DNA from: Clostridiales bacterium
GTDB taxonomy: Bacteria; Bacillota; Clostridia; Lachnospirales; Lachnospiraceae
DNA length: 52,421 bases
Reading direction: 5' to 3'
Assembly: GCA_023663185.1 (NCBI GenBank)
Contig: JAMPHY010000020.1
Span: 1 to 52,421, forward strand
Positions 41,836-50,397 of this stretch are shown in pieces (the first letter of the stretch is position 1; every line of letters begins with the position of its first letter). Made by a program: the position numbers and the translations under genes. Below the pieces are notes generated by a model. That model worked only from the letters and a program-made list of their open reading frames with translations. It searched no databases and was not told where the DNA came from.

Positions 41836-42432
41836 TTATTTTGCCGCCTCGGCATGATTTGTGATAATGCGGTCAATCAGACCATATTGAAGCGCTTCTT
41901 CGGCGGTCTTCCAGTTATCTCTCTCGGTATCCGCCGCTATCACCTCAAAATCCTGCCCCGTATTTTCAGCCAGAATCCTATTCATTTTCTCCTTAGTCGC
42001 AAGAATATGCTTAGCAGTAATCTCAATCTCGGTTGCCTGTCCCTGTGCCCCGCCTGCCGGCTGATGAATCATAATCTCGGCATTAGGAAGAGCCATTCTC
42101 TTGCCTTTAGCTCCGCCCGCAAGCAAAAATGCGCCCATGCTTGCCGCCATGCCTATACATACAGTGGATACGTCGCATTTTATGAACTGCATCGTGTCAT
42201 AAATCGCCATACCCGCAGTAATAACGCCGCCCGGACTGTTGATATATAAGTGAATGTCTTTTTCCGGGTCCTCAGACTCTAAAAATAACAACTGTGCGAC
42301 TACCAAGCTTGCCGTAACATCGTTCACTTCTTCTCCTAAGAAAATAATTCTTTCTTTTAAAAGCCTCGAATAAATATCATATGAACGCTCTCCTTTAGAA
42401 GTCTGCTCAATGACATATGGTACTAATGACAT
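41836..42432 (-). CDS. clpP: ATP-dependent Clp protease proteolytic subunit
   Basis: 198 residues from the ATG at 42430-42432, eight bases after GGAGG; a TTG upstream overlaps that site. Catalytic triad S98 (GMAASMG), H123 (MIHQPAGG) and D172. Forms the tetradecameric degradation chamber that works with ClpX. It starts right after tig in the same transcript. Confidence 0.98.
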   Translation of the reverse strand: MSLVPYVIEQTSKGERSYDIYSRLLKERIIFLGEEVNDVTASLVVAQLLFLESEDPEKDIHLYINSPGGVITAGMAIYDTMQFIKCDVSTVCIGMAASMGAFLLAGGAKGKRMALPNAEIMIHQPAGGAQGQATEIEITAKHILATKEKMNRILAENTGQDFEVIAADTERDNWKTAEEALQYGLIDRIITNHAEAAK

Positions 42433-42465
42433 AATAATCCCTCCATTCAATATAATGCCCTTATA

Positions 42466-43752
42466 TTATTTCTCTTTGGCATGTTCTACCACGAAATCTA
42501 CCGCTTTCTTTACCGCCAAGTCCTTTCTGATATTTCCGGCTTCCCTATCGCTAAGCATTTCTTTGACTTTTGCAGTTTCCATCTGATAGACTTCCGCCAT
42601 AGTCTTTATTTCTTCCTCGTATTCTTCGTCAGTTACTTCAATCTTCTCTGCCGCTGCTACAGCTTCCATTACAAGCCTTGACTTAATTCTGGTCTCCGCC
42701 TGCGGTTTAACCTGCTCTAACATCTTCTCATAGCTGGTGCCTGTAAACTGGAAATATTGCTCCATAGGAATGCCCTGCATGGAAATTCTCTGTGCAAACT
42801 CCTCTACCATCTGTCTTTGCTGTGTCTCTATCATAGCTTCCGGTATATCCATTTCAGACGCCTCAATGATAGCGTCAACGACCGCTTCTTCTTTTGCCGT
42901 CTTTGCTTCTTTTTCCTTCTTCTCAAGCAAGTCCTTCTTAATGTCTTCCTTATATTCAGCTAATGTATCAAATTCAGATACCTCACTGGCAAATTCATCG
43001 TCTATATCAGGAAGTTCTTTCTCCTTGATTTCTTTAACGGTACATTTGAAAACTGCTGCCTTGCCCTTCAACTTATCCTCATGGTAATCCTCCGGGAAAG
43101 TAACGTTTACATCGACCTCTTTACCGATTTCCACCCCGATAAGCTGCTCTTCAAAGCCCGGAATGAATGCTCCGGAACCGATTGTCAGCGGATAGTTTTC
43201 TCCTTTTCCGCCATCAAACGCCACTCCGTCAACAAAACCTTCAAAATCGATAACAGTAACATCGCCGTCTTTTACCGGTCTGTCATCTATAGAAATATTT
43301 CTCGCATTATTCTCGCGTTCTCTCTCAATAACCTCGTTTATGTCGTCGTCCGTAACTTCCACATCAATTTTATCTACCTTAACGCCTTTGTATTTTCCCA
43401 ATTTAACTTCCGGCTTCAAGGCAACTAATGCCGTAAAGATAAAAGGTTTGCCTCTTTCTATCTGAGTCACTTCTATCTTAGGCGAAGACACAATATCCTC
43501 TTCGCACTCGTCCAATGCCTTATCATAAGCCGTAGGAATCAGCTCATTTGCCGCGTCCTCGTAGAATACTTCTTTTCCATACATTCTCTCAACCATCTGG
43601 CGCGGTACTTTACCCTTACGAAAGCCCGGAATGCTTATTTTGCTTTTCTGTTTCTGATAAGCTGAGTCAATAGCTTTTTCCAGCTCTTCCGCGCTTGCCT
43701 CGATTGTCAGCTTTGCCATGTTCTTCTCTAATTTTTCCACCTGTAAACTCAT
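42466..43752 (-). CDS. tig: Trigger factor
   Basis: 428 residues from the ATG at 43750-43752 behind AGGAGG; the longer frame has no ribosome-binding site. Ribosome-binding signature GFRKGKVPR (about 44-52), FKBP-type prolyl isomerase domain (DGDVTVIDFEGFVDGVAFDG and IPGFEEQLIG) and a C-terminal helical arm domain. First gene of the tig-clpP-clpX-engB block. Confidence 0.97.
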   Translation of the reverse strand: MSLQVEKLEKNMAKLTIEASAEELEKAIDSAYQKQKSKISIPGFRKGKVPRQMVERMYGKEVFYEDAANELIPTAYDKALDECEEDIVSSPKIEVTQIERGKPFIFTALVALKPEVKLGKYKGVKVDKIDVEVTDDDINEVIERERENNARNISIDDRPVKDGDVTVIDFEGFVDGVAFDGGKGENYPLTIGSGAFIPGFEEQLIGVEIGKEVDVNVTFPEDYHEDKLKGKAAVFKCTVKEIKEKELPDIDDEFASEVSEFDTLAEYKEDIKKDLLEKKEKEAKTAKEEAVVDAIIEASEMDIPEAMIETQQRQMVEEFAQRISMQGIPMEQYFQFTGTSYEKMLEQVKPQAETRIKSRLVMEAVAAAEKIEVTDEEYEEEIKTMAEVYQMETAKVKEMLSDREAGNIRKDLAVKKAVDFVVEHAKEK

Positions 43753-43867
43753 AAGTTGGTTTCCTCCTTCAATTACCTCTGCAACATATATCACTTTATA
43801 ATAGGAACATTTACGGAATGCCTAGTCACAGTCATTTTAAGATTATAGCACAATCACTTGAAAAATA

Positions 43868-44122
43868 CTAGCATTTCTTTCCATAAATAACTTTTGAATT
43901 AATTCCCTTAAGCATACCCAGTTTTCCGGACAAAGAACTTATCTTATCCTGCGGCGCGTCCATCACAATACTGATAATATTTACCTTTTTCCTGCTATAA
44001 GGAATCCCCATTCTTCCTATTATATATTCAACGTATTCATGCAGTATCTTGTTTAATTTCTCCACTTCGTCTGTGTTTTCTACGATAATTCCGAGTAATG
44101 CGACTCTTGTTTCTGTGTCCAT
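43868..44122 (-). CDS. TM1266-family (iron-only hydrogenase-linked) regulator
   Basis: 84 residues from the ATG at 44120-44122 after AAAGGAG; the frame upstream is part of an inverted repeat. It has the ACT-like pattern MDTETRVALLGIIVENTDEV, then YIIGRMGIPY and the terminal SGKLGMLKGINSKVIYGKKC. TM1266-type proteins often lie near [FeFe]-hydrogenase maturation genes, which are not in this window. No DNA-binding domain is visible. Confidence 0.85.
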   Translation of the reverse strand: MDTETRVALLGIIVENTDEVEKLNKILHEYVEYIIGRMGIPYSRKKVNIISIVMDAPQDKISSLSGKLGMLKGINSKVIYGKKC

Positions 44123-44161
44123 GCGAAATTGGCTCCTTTCAGATTGTGTGGGTGCTGTCAC

Positions 44162-44246
44162 GAGTTCAGTCAAAATGAACAAAAACGGAGCTCCATGCCT
44201 AAAAAGCGGTAAGTCGCTCCTTATTTTGTTCATTTTGGCTGAACTC
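44162..44246. repeat. Long inverted repeat copying the end of the transporter gene
   Basis: A 23-base left arm (44162-44184, starting GAGTTCAGTCAAAATG) pairs with the right arm (44224-44246) with one G:U-type difference. The centre contains GGAGC/GCTCC and a CGGTAAGTCGCTCC stretch slightly similar to the core of elements A and B. The right arm includes the last codons and stop of the permease-ATPase gene (44230), so the coding end was used as an arm. It may serve as a terminator. Confidence 0.75.
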
Positions 44247-45624
44247 TGGTTATTTCAATCTTAACTGCCCCTAGAAGTTTTACGTCTTCTTCCCTGTGTG
44301 TTGTCACGATTAGCGTCCTGCCGTTTAGTTTATTAAGAATATATTCCGCCGTTTTCCTACGGTTTTCATTGTCAAGTCCGGTGAAAGGCTCGTCCATAAT
44401 CAAAAGTTCGGAATCAGAGAGCAGCGCCCGCAGTATAGCACAACGCCTTCTCATGCCCCCGCTTAATTCGCTTACCTTCTTGGTCAGGCATTCTTCGGGC
44501 AGAATACGTGATGCTTCTTTTTTTATTGTTTCTGCAACTGTCCTGCTTCGGCTCTTCACAGCCAACATAATATTTGCGATTACATCATATTCTTCACACA
44601 GCCTGTCCTCTTGAAAAACCGTGCCTATATGTCGTGGAAGTCCTTCTATTGCCCCGCTATCAGACGTTTCAAGTCGGTTCATCATCCTCAAAAGCGTAGT
44701 CTTTCCGCTGCCCGAAGGCGCCATCAGGCAATAGCGTCCGCCGCTTTTTATCGTATATGTAAAGTTTGTTAAAACCTGCTGTTCTCCGTAACTTTTGCTT
44801 AAATTGCGGATATGGATATCAGACATTACAGGTGTTATTTTAGGCTTTGGCATATCAGAAACAGCTCGTTGAAGCGGATACGGCTTCCACTCCGCGAATA
44901 TTTTTATCAAATAAAGCACTGCTTTTTCAAAAATAAAGCTTAAAAATATAACCATAAGCGTCCATGCAAATAAGCCCGCCGTATCCAGATAAATCTTAGA
45001 CATATAAAGCCGTTCTCCCAAAGAAAATCTCGGCATGCCGATTACTTCCGCCGCTACGCCGGACTTCCAGCTCATACCGAGCGAATTTTTTAAACAGCTT
45101 ATCAGATAGGGCATAAACGCCGGTCTGTACAGATATAAAAAACGATTAAACCCTTTGATTTCAAAAACGTCAGCCATCTCAAGAAGCTGCCTGTCCACGC
45201 TTTTAAAACCGGATACCGTATTGACATACACATTGGGAAATACAATTAAAAAACTACAACAAAAAGACAACGCCGCAGAGCCGAACCATATAAGCAAAAG
45301 CACGACGAAAGAAGCTACCGGAATCGACTTAAGCGTTATCATAAGCGGCTCAAGAAACATTTCCACAAGCTTAAACTTATAGCCAAGCGCGCCAAGAATA
45401 AACCCCAGAAGAAGCGCCAGCAGAAATCCTGCGCCTATGCGGGCGAGAGAATATATAACGATTTTCCAAAAATCTGCTCTAGCAATATTCTCAAAAAGAG
45501 CCTTTACCACTTCAAGCGGTCCGACTAAAAGAATATTATTGTGCATTATGACCGCAATAAGCTGCCATAGACTTAGCCAGAACAGAATTATTATACACTT
45601 TTGAACTAAACGATTGTCTTTCAC
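44230..45624 (-). CDS. Fused ABC transporter permease and ATPase (SsuC-SsuB type)
   Basis: 464 residues. Residues 1-245 form a six-span BPD_transp_1 permease, with the EAA loop near residues 150-200. Residues 268-464 form an ATPase: Walker A APSGSGKTT (302-310), signature LSGGMRRR (387-394), Walker B LLIMDEPFTGLD (407-418) and switch His in TTHREED. In SsuABC/TauABC/ThiXYZ transporters these are separate proteins, so this is a gene fusion. The substrate-binding lipoprotein is encoded 14 bases upstream. Confidence 0.9.
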   Translation of the reverse strand: MKDNRLVQKCIIILFWLSLWQLIAVIMHNNILLVGPLEVVKALFENIARADFWKIVIYSLARIGAGFLLALLLGFILGALGYKFKLVEMFLEPLMITLKSIPVASFVVLLLIWFGSAALSFCCSFLIVFPNVYVNTVSGFKSVDRQLLEMADVFEIKGFNRFLYLYRPAFMPYLISCLKNSLGMSWKSGVAAEVIGMPRFSLGERLYMSKIYLDTAGLFAWTLMVIFLSFIFEKAVLYLIKIFAEWKPYPLQRAVSDMPKPKITPVMSDIHIRNLSKSYGEQQVLTNFTYTIKSGGRYCLMAPSGSGKTTLLRMMNRLETSDSGAIEGLPRHIGTVFQEDRLCEEYDVIANIMLAVKSRSRTVAETIKKEASRILPEECLTKKVSELSGGMRRRCAILRALLSDSELLIMDEPFTGLDNENRRKTAEYILNKLNGRTLIVTTHREEDVKLLGAVKIEITRVQPK

Positions 45625-45637
45625 AAACTACCTCATT

Positions 45638-46636
45638 TTAGGGAATATAGTAAAAATCATCGTCCGGCAGGCTGCCGCCTATAGAAGCAGCGTCTTGTCC
45701 ATACAATACTTCCAGATATCCGGCAAGAGCCTGTTTCATCGCTTTACCATCAATATATGTTATATTGCAATACGGCATTGCCTTAGCCGCTACGGGCGCT
45801 TTTTCAATTATACCATACTTTGCCACAAGTTCTGACACCGCTTCCACATTATCGTTAGCATACGCCGCGCTTGCCTTATGTTCTTGTAAAAATTCCATTA
45901 CTGCTGCAGGGTTTTCATTAAGAAAATCATTTCTAACTACGGTTACTCCGGTTACAAGACTGCTGCCGCCTTCTCCCTGAATTGCCGCCCACTCCGCAGT
46001 CATATCAATGACAATCGACAATTCTTCATTCTGCATACATGCCGCCGTCACGAAAGGCTGCGGCAACACGCCCACTTTGTCAGGATTCTCCGCAAGTACC
46101 GCAGCTACCTCGGTTGCCTCGGACTTATATTCCAGTGTGACGTCGTCTGTCGTAATTCCGTTTTCAGATAAAAGATACTGCAATACATAGTCCGGCGTAG
46201 TTCCTTTTCCCGTAAGGTAAATGGTCCTGCCCTTCAAATCCTCCATAGACTGAATCGACTCATCTCCTGATACCATATATAAAACTCCAAGCGTATTAAT
46301 ATCAATAACGGAAACACCGCCTTCGGTTTTATTATATAACACGCTCGCCACATTGGACGGCACCAGCACAATATCCATATCGCCGGAAATCATTTTCGGA
46401 AGCAGCTCATCAGCCGCCGCTGCCATTGTAAATGTATAATCGTTTGCCGTTTCGCCATTCTCGGACTGATTCATTAAGTATACAAGTCCAATAGATGTAG
46501 GTCCTTTTAATGAACCGACGCGCACCTGCGTCTTAACCTGCTCATTTACTGCCGTCTTTGCCTCTTTCCCACACCCTGTCAAAAATAATGCACAGAGCAC
46601 AATGCTCATAATTACCGCTAATATTCTTCTCTTCAT
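45638..46636 (-). CDS. ABC substrate-binding lipoprotein (NMT1/SsuA-like)
   Basis: 332 residues from the ATG at 46636; an ATG four codons earlier is equally close to a GAAAGGGG site. The signal peptide MKRRILAVIMSIVLCALFLT ends in a lipobox (TGCG). Mature part: periplasmic-binding fold (VRVGSLKGPTSIGLVYLMNQ, PSNVASVLYNK, DFLNENPAAVMEFLQEHKAS) of the family that binds sulfonates, thiamine precursors or similar small anions. It delivers substrate to the fused transporter. A structured leader precedes it. Confidence 0.88.
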   Translation of the reverse strand: MKRRILAVIMSIVLCALFLTGCGKEAKTAVNEQVKTQVRVGSLKGPTSIGLVYLMNQSENGETANDYTFTMAAAADELLPKMISGDMDIVLVPSNVASVLYNKTEGGVSVIDINTLGVLYMVSGDESIQSMEDLKGRTIYLTGKGTTPDYVLQYLLSENGITTDDVTLEYKSEATEVAAVLAENPDKVGVLPQPFVTAACMQNEELSIVIDMTAEWAAIQGEGGSSLVTGVTVVRNDFLNENPAAVMEFLQEHKASAAYANDNVEAVSELVAKYGIIEKAPVAAKAMPYCNITYIDGKAMKQALAGYLEVLYGQDAASIGGSLPDDDFYYIP

Positions 46637-46677
46637 ATTAATAACCATGCCCCTTTCTTTAGCTGTTCTATTTCCAC

Positions 46678-46698
46678 AAAAAAAGCGCCAAAAGGCGC
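46678..46698 (-). terminator. Intrinsic terminator in the lipoprotein leader
   Basis: GCGCC (46685-46689) and GGCGC (46694-46698) flank a four-base loop; seven Ts follow on the minus strand. It is upstream of the lipoprotein start and downstream of the folded leader, so it acts as an on/off point. Confidence 0.85.
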
Positions 46699-46699
46699 A

Positions 46700-46835
46700 C
46701 TTAATATTGCAGAATATATAACGGCCTTTCCTCTCAGAACGAATCTTCAAGCGTCAGTAATTCCCACCTAAGATGGCGGATTAGCAACCGCACAGGTGGA
46801 TTTTTAAGATTTTCCGTCAGGACGAACCTTTCAGA
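46700..46835 (-). promoter_or_regulatory. Structured 5' leader, candidate riboswitch (class not recognised)
   Basis: The core stem is CCACCT (46764-46769) with AGGTGG (46794-46799), which encloses GCGG (46776-46779) with CCGC (46788-46791). Two flanking copies of a GRTTCGTYCTGA motif (about 46735-46745 and 46819-46830, minus strand) lie either side. A terminator follows (46678-46698). It does not match the TPP, FMN, SAM, cobalamin, glycine, guanidine or ZTP patterns I know. A ligand linked to the downstream transporter's substrate is plausible. Confidence 0.5.
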
Positions 46836-46875
46836 TTATCATAAATTAGTGTAGCATATTGCCGCCAAAAAAACA

Positions 46876-46897
46876 ACCCGCCTGTTTCCAAGCGGGT
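46876..46897 (-). terminator. Terminator of the spore protein gene
   Basis: ACCCGC (46876-46881) pairs with GCGGGT (46892-46897), followed by TTGTTTTTTT on the minus strand. It lies 31 bases after the stop codon at 46928. Confidence 0.9.
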
Positions 46898-46927
46898 CGT
46901 TCTCTTTTCCCTTATTAAGAAGAAAGC

Positions 46928-47128
46928 TTATTTCATCTGCTCTTCCTGCTTCTTAATCATTCTACGAACCATCTCTCCACCGATAGAACCAGCTTCCTTA
47001 GATGTCAGGTCACCATTGTAACCTTCCTTAAGGTTTACGCCTAATTCAGAAGCAACCTCTGTTTTAAAACGATCCATAGCTGCCTTAGCTTCCGGAACTT
47101 CAACTCTATTAGTTTTGTTACTTGCCAT
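46928..47128 (-). CDS. Alpha/beta-type small acid-soluble spore protein
   Basis: 66 residues. The signature segments TEVASELGVN (germination-protease site region) and LTSKEAGSIGGEMVRRMI are both present. SASPs coat and protect DNA in the dormant spore; expression would depend on sigma-G. Monocistronic. It shows the organism makes endospores. Confidence 0.95.
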   Translation of the reverse strand: MASNKTNRVEVPEAKAAMDRFKTEVASELGVNLKEGYNGDLTSKEAGSIGGEMVRRMIKKQEEQMK

Positions 47129-47344
47129 TTCTTTTCACCTCCGAAAATACTTTCATCTTTTATCTATATTTGAGATAAGCGATTGCAACAACGCTTATCC
47201 CAGAAAATTTAATGTTAATCCGAAACCGAATTACGCTATCTGTTTAAGCGTGCTTATATCACTTATCTTGATGTTAGTATTAGCGGATTGCAAGAAAATA
47301 TTTTGGTAAGTTTTGCTATTAAATAACATTAGAAATTTATTCTT

Positions 47345-47896
47345 CTATTGTTGAAAAACAAGCTTTTCTTTCATTAAAGATACAGCCTCTTCCCCCTTAA
47401 GCTGTTCTAAAATAGCAAGTCCAAAGTAAACTGCCGTACCCATGCCGCGACTTGTAATTATCTTCCCTGACACAACGGCTGGAGCGTTCTTTACGTCAGC
47501 TCCTTCTAAATGGCTCTCAAACGACGGATTAGAGCATGCCGCCTTGCCCTTAAGCATACCTTTGTGTCCTAAAATGCTTGGAGCCGCGCAGATTGCCGCA
47601 ACATATTTTCCTTCTGCATAAAAAGAATCCACCTGTTTCATTAAAGGCTCATAAGCTTCCAAATTAACAGTTCCCGGCATTCCGCCCGGCAGAACAATCA
47701 TATCCACCGCCGCAAAATCAACTTCTTCAAATAGTTTGTCCATTTCCACGGTAATTTTGTGCGAACCCGTTACTTTTTTCTCTCCTGTAATCGAAACCAT
47801 GTCCACGTCTATTTCCGCTCTGCGCAGAATATCCACCACGCTCAACGCCTCGATTTCTTCAAAACCTGTTGCAAAAAATACGCTTACTTTGCTCAT
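47345..47896 (-). CDS. DJ-1/PfpI family protein
   Basis: 183 residues from the ATG at 47894-47896 (MSKVSVFFATGFEEIEALSV). The conserved Cys of the nucleophile elbow is in AAICAAPSILGHKG (about 104), and the Glu in FATGFEEIE is close by. The family includes protein or small-molecule glyoxalases and thiamine-related ThiJ. It follows an orphan antitoxin gene. Confidence 0.92.
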   Translation of the reverse strand: MSKVSVFFATGFEEIEALSVVDILRRAEIDVDMVSITGEKKVTGSHKITVEMDKLFEEVDFAAVDMIVLPGGMPGTVNLEAYEPLMKQVDSFYAEGKYVAAICAAPSILGHKGMLKGKAACSNPSFESHLEGADVKNAPAVVSGKIITSRGMGTAVYFGLAILEQLKGEEAVSLMKEKLVFQQ

Positions 47897-47932
47897 TTTA
47901 TTGTAGTGCTCCTTTCGTGTATTCATTTTATC

Positions 47933-48160
47933 TTATTGATTTTCAGTAGCTTCCATTTGTGCTACCGACTCTTTAAGCCTAGCCATATTTTCTTGCGAAT
48001 AAAAAGGATCTACAGATACTTCAAAGGGTATACGTTTCTCTCTCCCTAATTTTTTAAGATAGATGTTAATAGCTGTTGATAAAGACATTCCAATATCAGC
48101 ACAAGCCTGCTCTGCTTTTTTCTTTACGTCATCCTCTATTCGTAAACTGATTTGAGCCAT
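47933..48160 (-). CDS. RelB/DinJ family antitoxin (orphan)
   Basis: 75 residues behind AAAGGAG. The N-terminal ribbon-helix-helix MAQISLRIEDDVKKKAEQAC.. GMSLSTAINIYLKKL and the segment IPFEVSVDPFYSQENMARLK are typical of RelB/DinJ. The C-terminal tail would neutralise a RelE/YafQ toxin. No toxin gene follows; the next gene is DJ-1, 36 bases downstream. The toxin was either lost or is encoded elsewhere. Confidence 0.88.
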   Translation of the reverse strand: MAQISLRIEDDVKKKAEQACADIGMSLSTAINIYLKKLGREKRIPFEVSVDPFYSQENMARLKESVAQMEATENQ

Positions 48161-48282
48161 CCTATCACTCCTTTATCTATGATGTTATTAGTGTGCCCTA
48201 TATTATAGCATTTGTAAAGCGTTTTGCTATACAAAACATTTTTATTAGATATACTGAAGCCAGAAAGAAATATAATGGTTTC

Positions 48283-48486
48283 TCATGATTGCTTTTCTCT
48301 CCTGTACTGTTGGATTTCTTCATCAATTTCCTCCATTGACATAGGATTAGTCCGGACATATTTCTCTCTTGCCTTTTTTAAAATATCCGATGGTTTCGCT
48401 GTCAGCCGTTCCACCAGCATCATAACCATGTTATAATCTTCCAATGATAAAGATTCAATTTTTTGAACAAGTTCCGGTGTTGACAT
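48283..48486 (-). CDS. Small antitoxin-like protein, 67 aa
   Basis: It begins MSTPELVQKIESLSLEDYNM behind AAAGGAGAG and ends with the acidic helix MSMEEIDEEIQQYRREKQS, a tail pattern seen in several type II antitoxins. No toxin neighbour. The family is uncertain; it could also be a chromosomal regulator. Confidence 0.55.
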   Translation of the reverse strand: MSTPELVQKIESLSLEDYNMVMMLVERLTAKPSDILKKAREKYVRTNPMSMEEIDEEIQQYRREKQS

Positions 48487-48616
48487 ATTCCGTCTCTCCT
48501 TTCAAAGATCCATGTGGTCACTTTACACTTTTATCTATTATACCACCCTCTGTGCCAATTAACTATTATTATTTTTCTGCTTAACACTTTTTGCTTACAT
48601 TATTGCTTTTTATTTT

Positions 48617-49597
48617 TCATTTATCATTAATAAGCAGACTCCAGTATTGTCTTGCGTTTTCAAGGGAAAATGAGTTCCACTTATTGACATATTGAAGCAG
48701 ACTTTGATTTTTACTATTTCCTGACGCAAGTGCATTTAAAGTATCCTGCATCATTGCAATAGAATCGTCTATGGATTTTTCGCCGTTTACAAGCATTTTT
48801 AACTGCTCTTTCCAACTTTCAACTGCATTGGCAATATCTGATTCCTCTGCCTTCACTTTTCCGGCTTTTTGAATATTTTTTTCTTCTTCGTCCATCGGAA
48901 TCGCCCTCTTAGAAGCCGTCCAGTCGTAAAGAGTAGACAAAAGCTCATTTGAAATCTCACGCGATGAACGATATCCTTCCAAAATCTTAGCATTATGCTC
49001 ATAATACTGGTTAATCAGATTATTAAAATCTTCCTGCATTTCTTCCGGCACAAATTTTTCAGAAAATTGTCTTAGCGCGGCTGTTGATGATTCCAGTTCA
49101 AATCTGGCGGCATAGGAAGATAATTGGTCGGAATCAGGCTGTACTTCTCTCACGTTGCCGCAAACACTGTTCATACCGCTGGTAATGTCGGATAGAATGC
49201 GGTCAACCTGTAAGACTTCGTCATCGCTTAAATTATCGTAAAATCCCATTCCCGATAAAGCATCGCTGATAATGCCAAATTGCGTCCCTATCCGGTTAAA
49301 TGCGTTTTCCGGATTTAAAAAGCTGTATTCCTGACGTATGCGTTCTTCTTCGGCTTTCTGTGCTTCTTTTCGCGCTTTAACGCCGTCTAAAAATTCAACT
49401 GATTCTGATGAAATTGTTACATTGACGCCTTTTAACTTTTCCTTTAAGGCTTCCGTGGCTTGCCGCTCTTCCGTTGTGGAAAAATCGGAAAAAGCTTGAA
49501 GACTCTTTTGTATCATTCTCTTTTCGTAGGCACCGCCTGAAATCACGCCTTCCATTATCATTTGTGTACTTGTTCCATTAATACTATTAATTGACAT
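48617..49597 (-). CDS. Unrecognised 326-aa helical protein
   Basis: It starts MSINSINGTSTQMIMEGVIS behind GAGGAGG. Composition is highly charged and mostly helical, with no signal peptide and no membrane span. No catalytic motif recognised. First of a group (48617-51844) of single-direction genes with strong ribosome-binding sites and similar small N-terminal Ser/Asn motifs. Confidence 0.75.
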   Translation of the reverse strand: MSINSINGTSTQMIMEGVISGGAYEKRMIQKSLQAFSDFSTTEERQATEALKEKLKGVNVTISSESVEFLDGVKARKEAQKAEEERIRQEYSFLNPENAFNRIGTQFGIISDALSGMGFYDNLSDDEVLQVDRILSDITSGMNSVCGNVREVQPDSDQLSSYAARFELESSTAALRQFSEKFVPEEMQEDFNNLINQYYEHNAKILEGYRSSREISNELLSTLYDWTASKRAIPMDEEEKNIQKAGKVKAEESDIANAVESWKEQLKMLVNGEKSIDDSIAMMQDTLNALASGNSKNQSLLQYVNKWNSFSLENARQYWSLLINDK

Positions 49598-49680
49598 TTT
49601 CTTATTCCTCCTCGAAATCTATTTCCTGTTATGTCTGTAAATCCATATGCAAGTCTAAATTTATACTTTTGCAGACAAGT

Positions 49681-50385
49681 TTATATCTGTAAATCTATTG
49701 AACTGCCCGAAACAGACGACCTTTTCACAAATGTATTGCCGCTTTTGACAAACTGGCTTTCTACGGACTCCCTTGTAATGCCATCTAACGCACCAGTGGG
49801 TATGGAATCACCATATTCCCATGTCGGATTTACTGCCTTAATCACTGATTTAAACGCCTGTAGATACTTATTTAATGTCCAGCCTGCTGACAATCTATCA
49901 TCTGATTTCATCTGCTTATACATATCTACAAATATTTCTGTCTTTCCTGTTCCGTCACCCATTCCGCCTCTGGTCTGAAAATCCTTTTTCACATATTCAA
50001 ACATTTTATCTTTGCTGCTTTCGGGAATATCAATAATCTTTTTATAGCTGTCGCTCGTTTCGTCTGTTACAAGAAGTCCTGTCAATCCCGTAGTCGGATC
50101 AACCCATTCTCCTTTTGAGTTATAATTTTTCATTAAGTTTTTAATAGCTTGGACATTCGTAAACATACTGCCGGTACAACCGCTCTTTGTCATTTGCTGA
50201 ATCACGGCTTTATACTGCTTACTGCTTGTATCAACGCCCGCCGCTTTCAACTGCGACTGTATGGAAGCACTGTTTAATTGTGAAAACCGGAATACTCCGG
50301 GTAATGCCCCACCTGTTCCCCAAGTTGTCTTCGTTCTCCCAAACATACTTTGAAATAAAAAACTGTAATCTGTAATTTTTGACAT
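49681..50385 (-). CDS. Unrecognised 234-aa protein with SSIDLQI tail
   Basis: It begins MSKITDYSFLFQSMFGRTKT, with GGAG at the end of the upstream pseudogene as its ribosome-binding site. The interior has no known motif. The last residues VSGSSIDLQI resemble the end of the 200-aa protein at 51242 (MVGSNLDLQA). A short shared C-terminus among otherwise unrelated proteins is typical of a sorting or interaction signal. Confidence 0.7.
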   Translation of the reverse strand: MSKITDYSFLFQSMFGRTKTTWGTGGALPGVFRFSQLNSASIQSQLKAAGVDTSSKQYKAVIQQMTKSGCTGSMFTNVQAIKNLMKNYNSKGEWVDPTTGLTGLLVTDETSDSYKKIIDIPESSKDKMFEYVKKDFQTRGGMGDGTGKTEIFVDMYKQMKSDDRLSAGWTLNKYLQAFKSVIKAVNPTWEYGDSIPTGALDGITRESVESQFVKSGNTFVKRSSVSGSSIDLQI

Positions 50386-50397
50386 AATATCAGTCTC

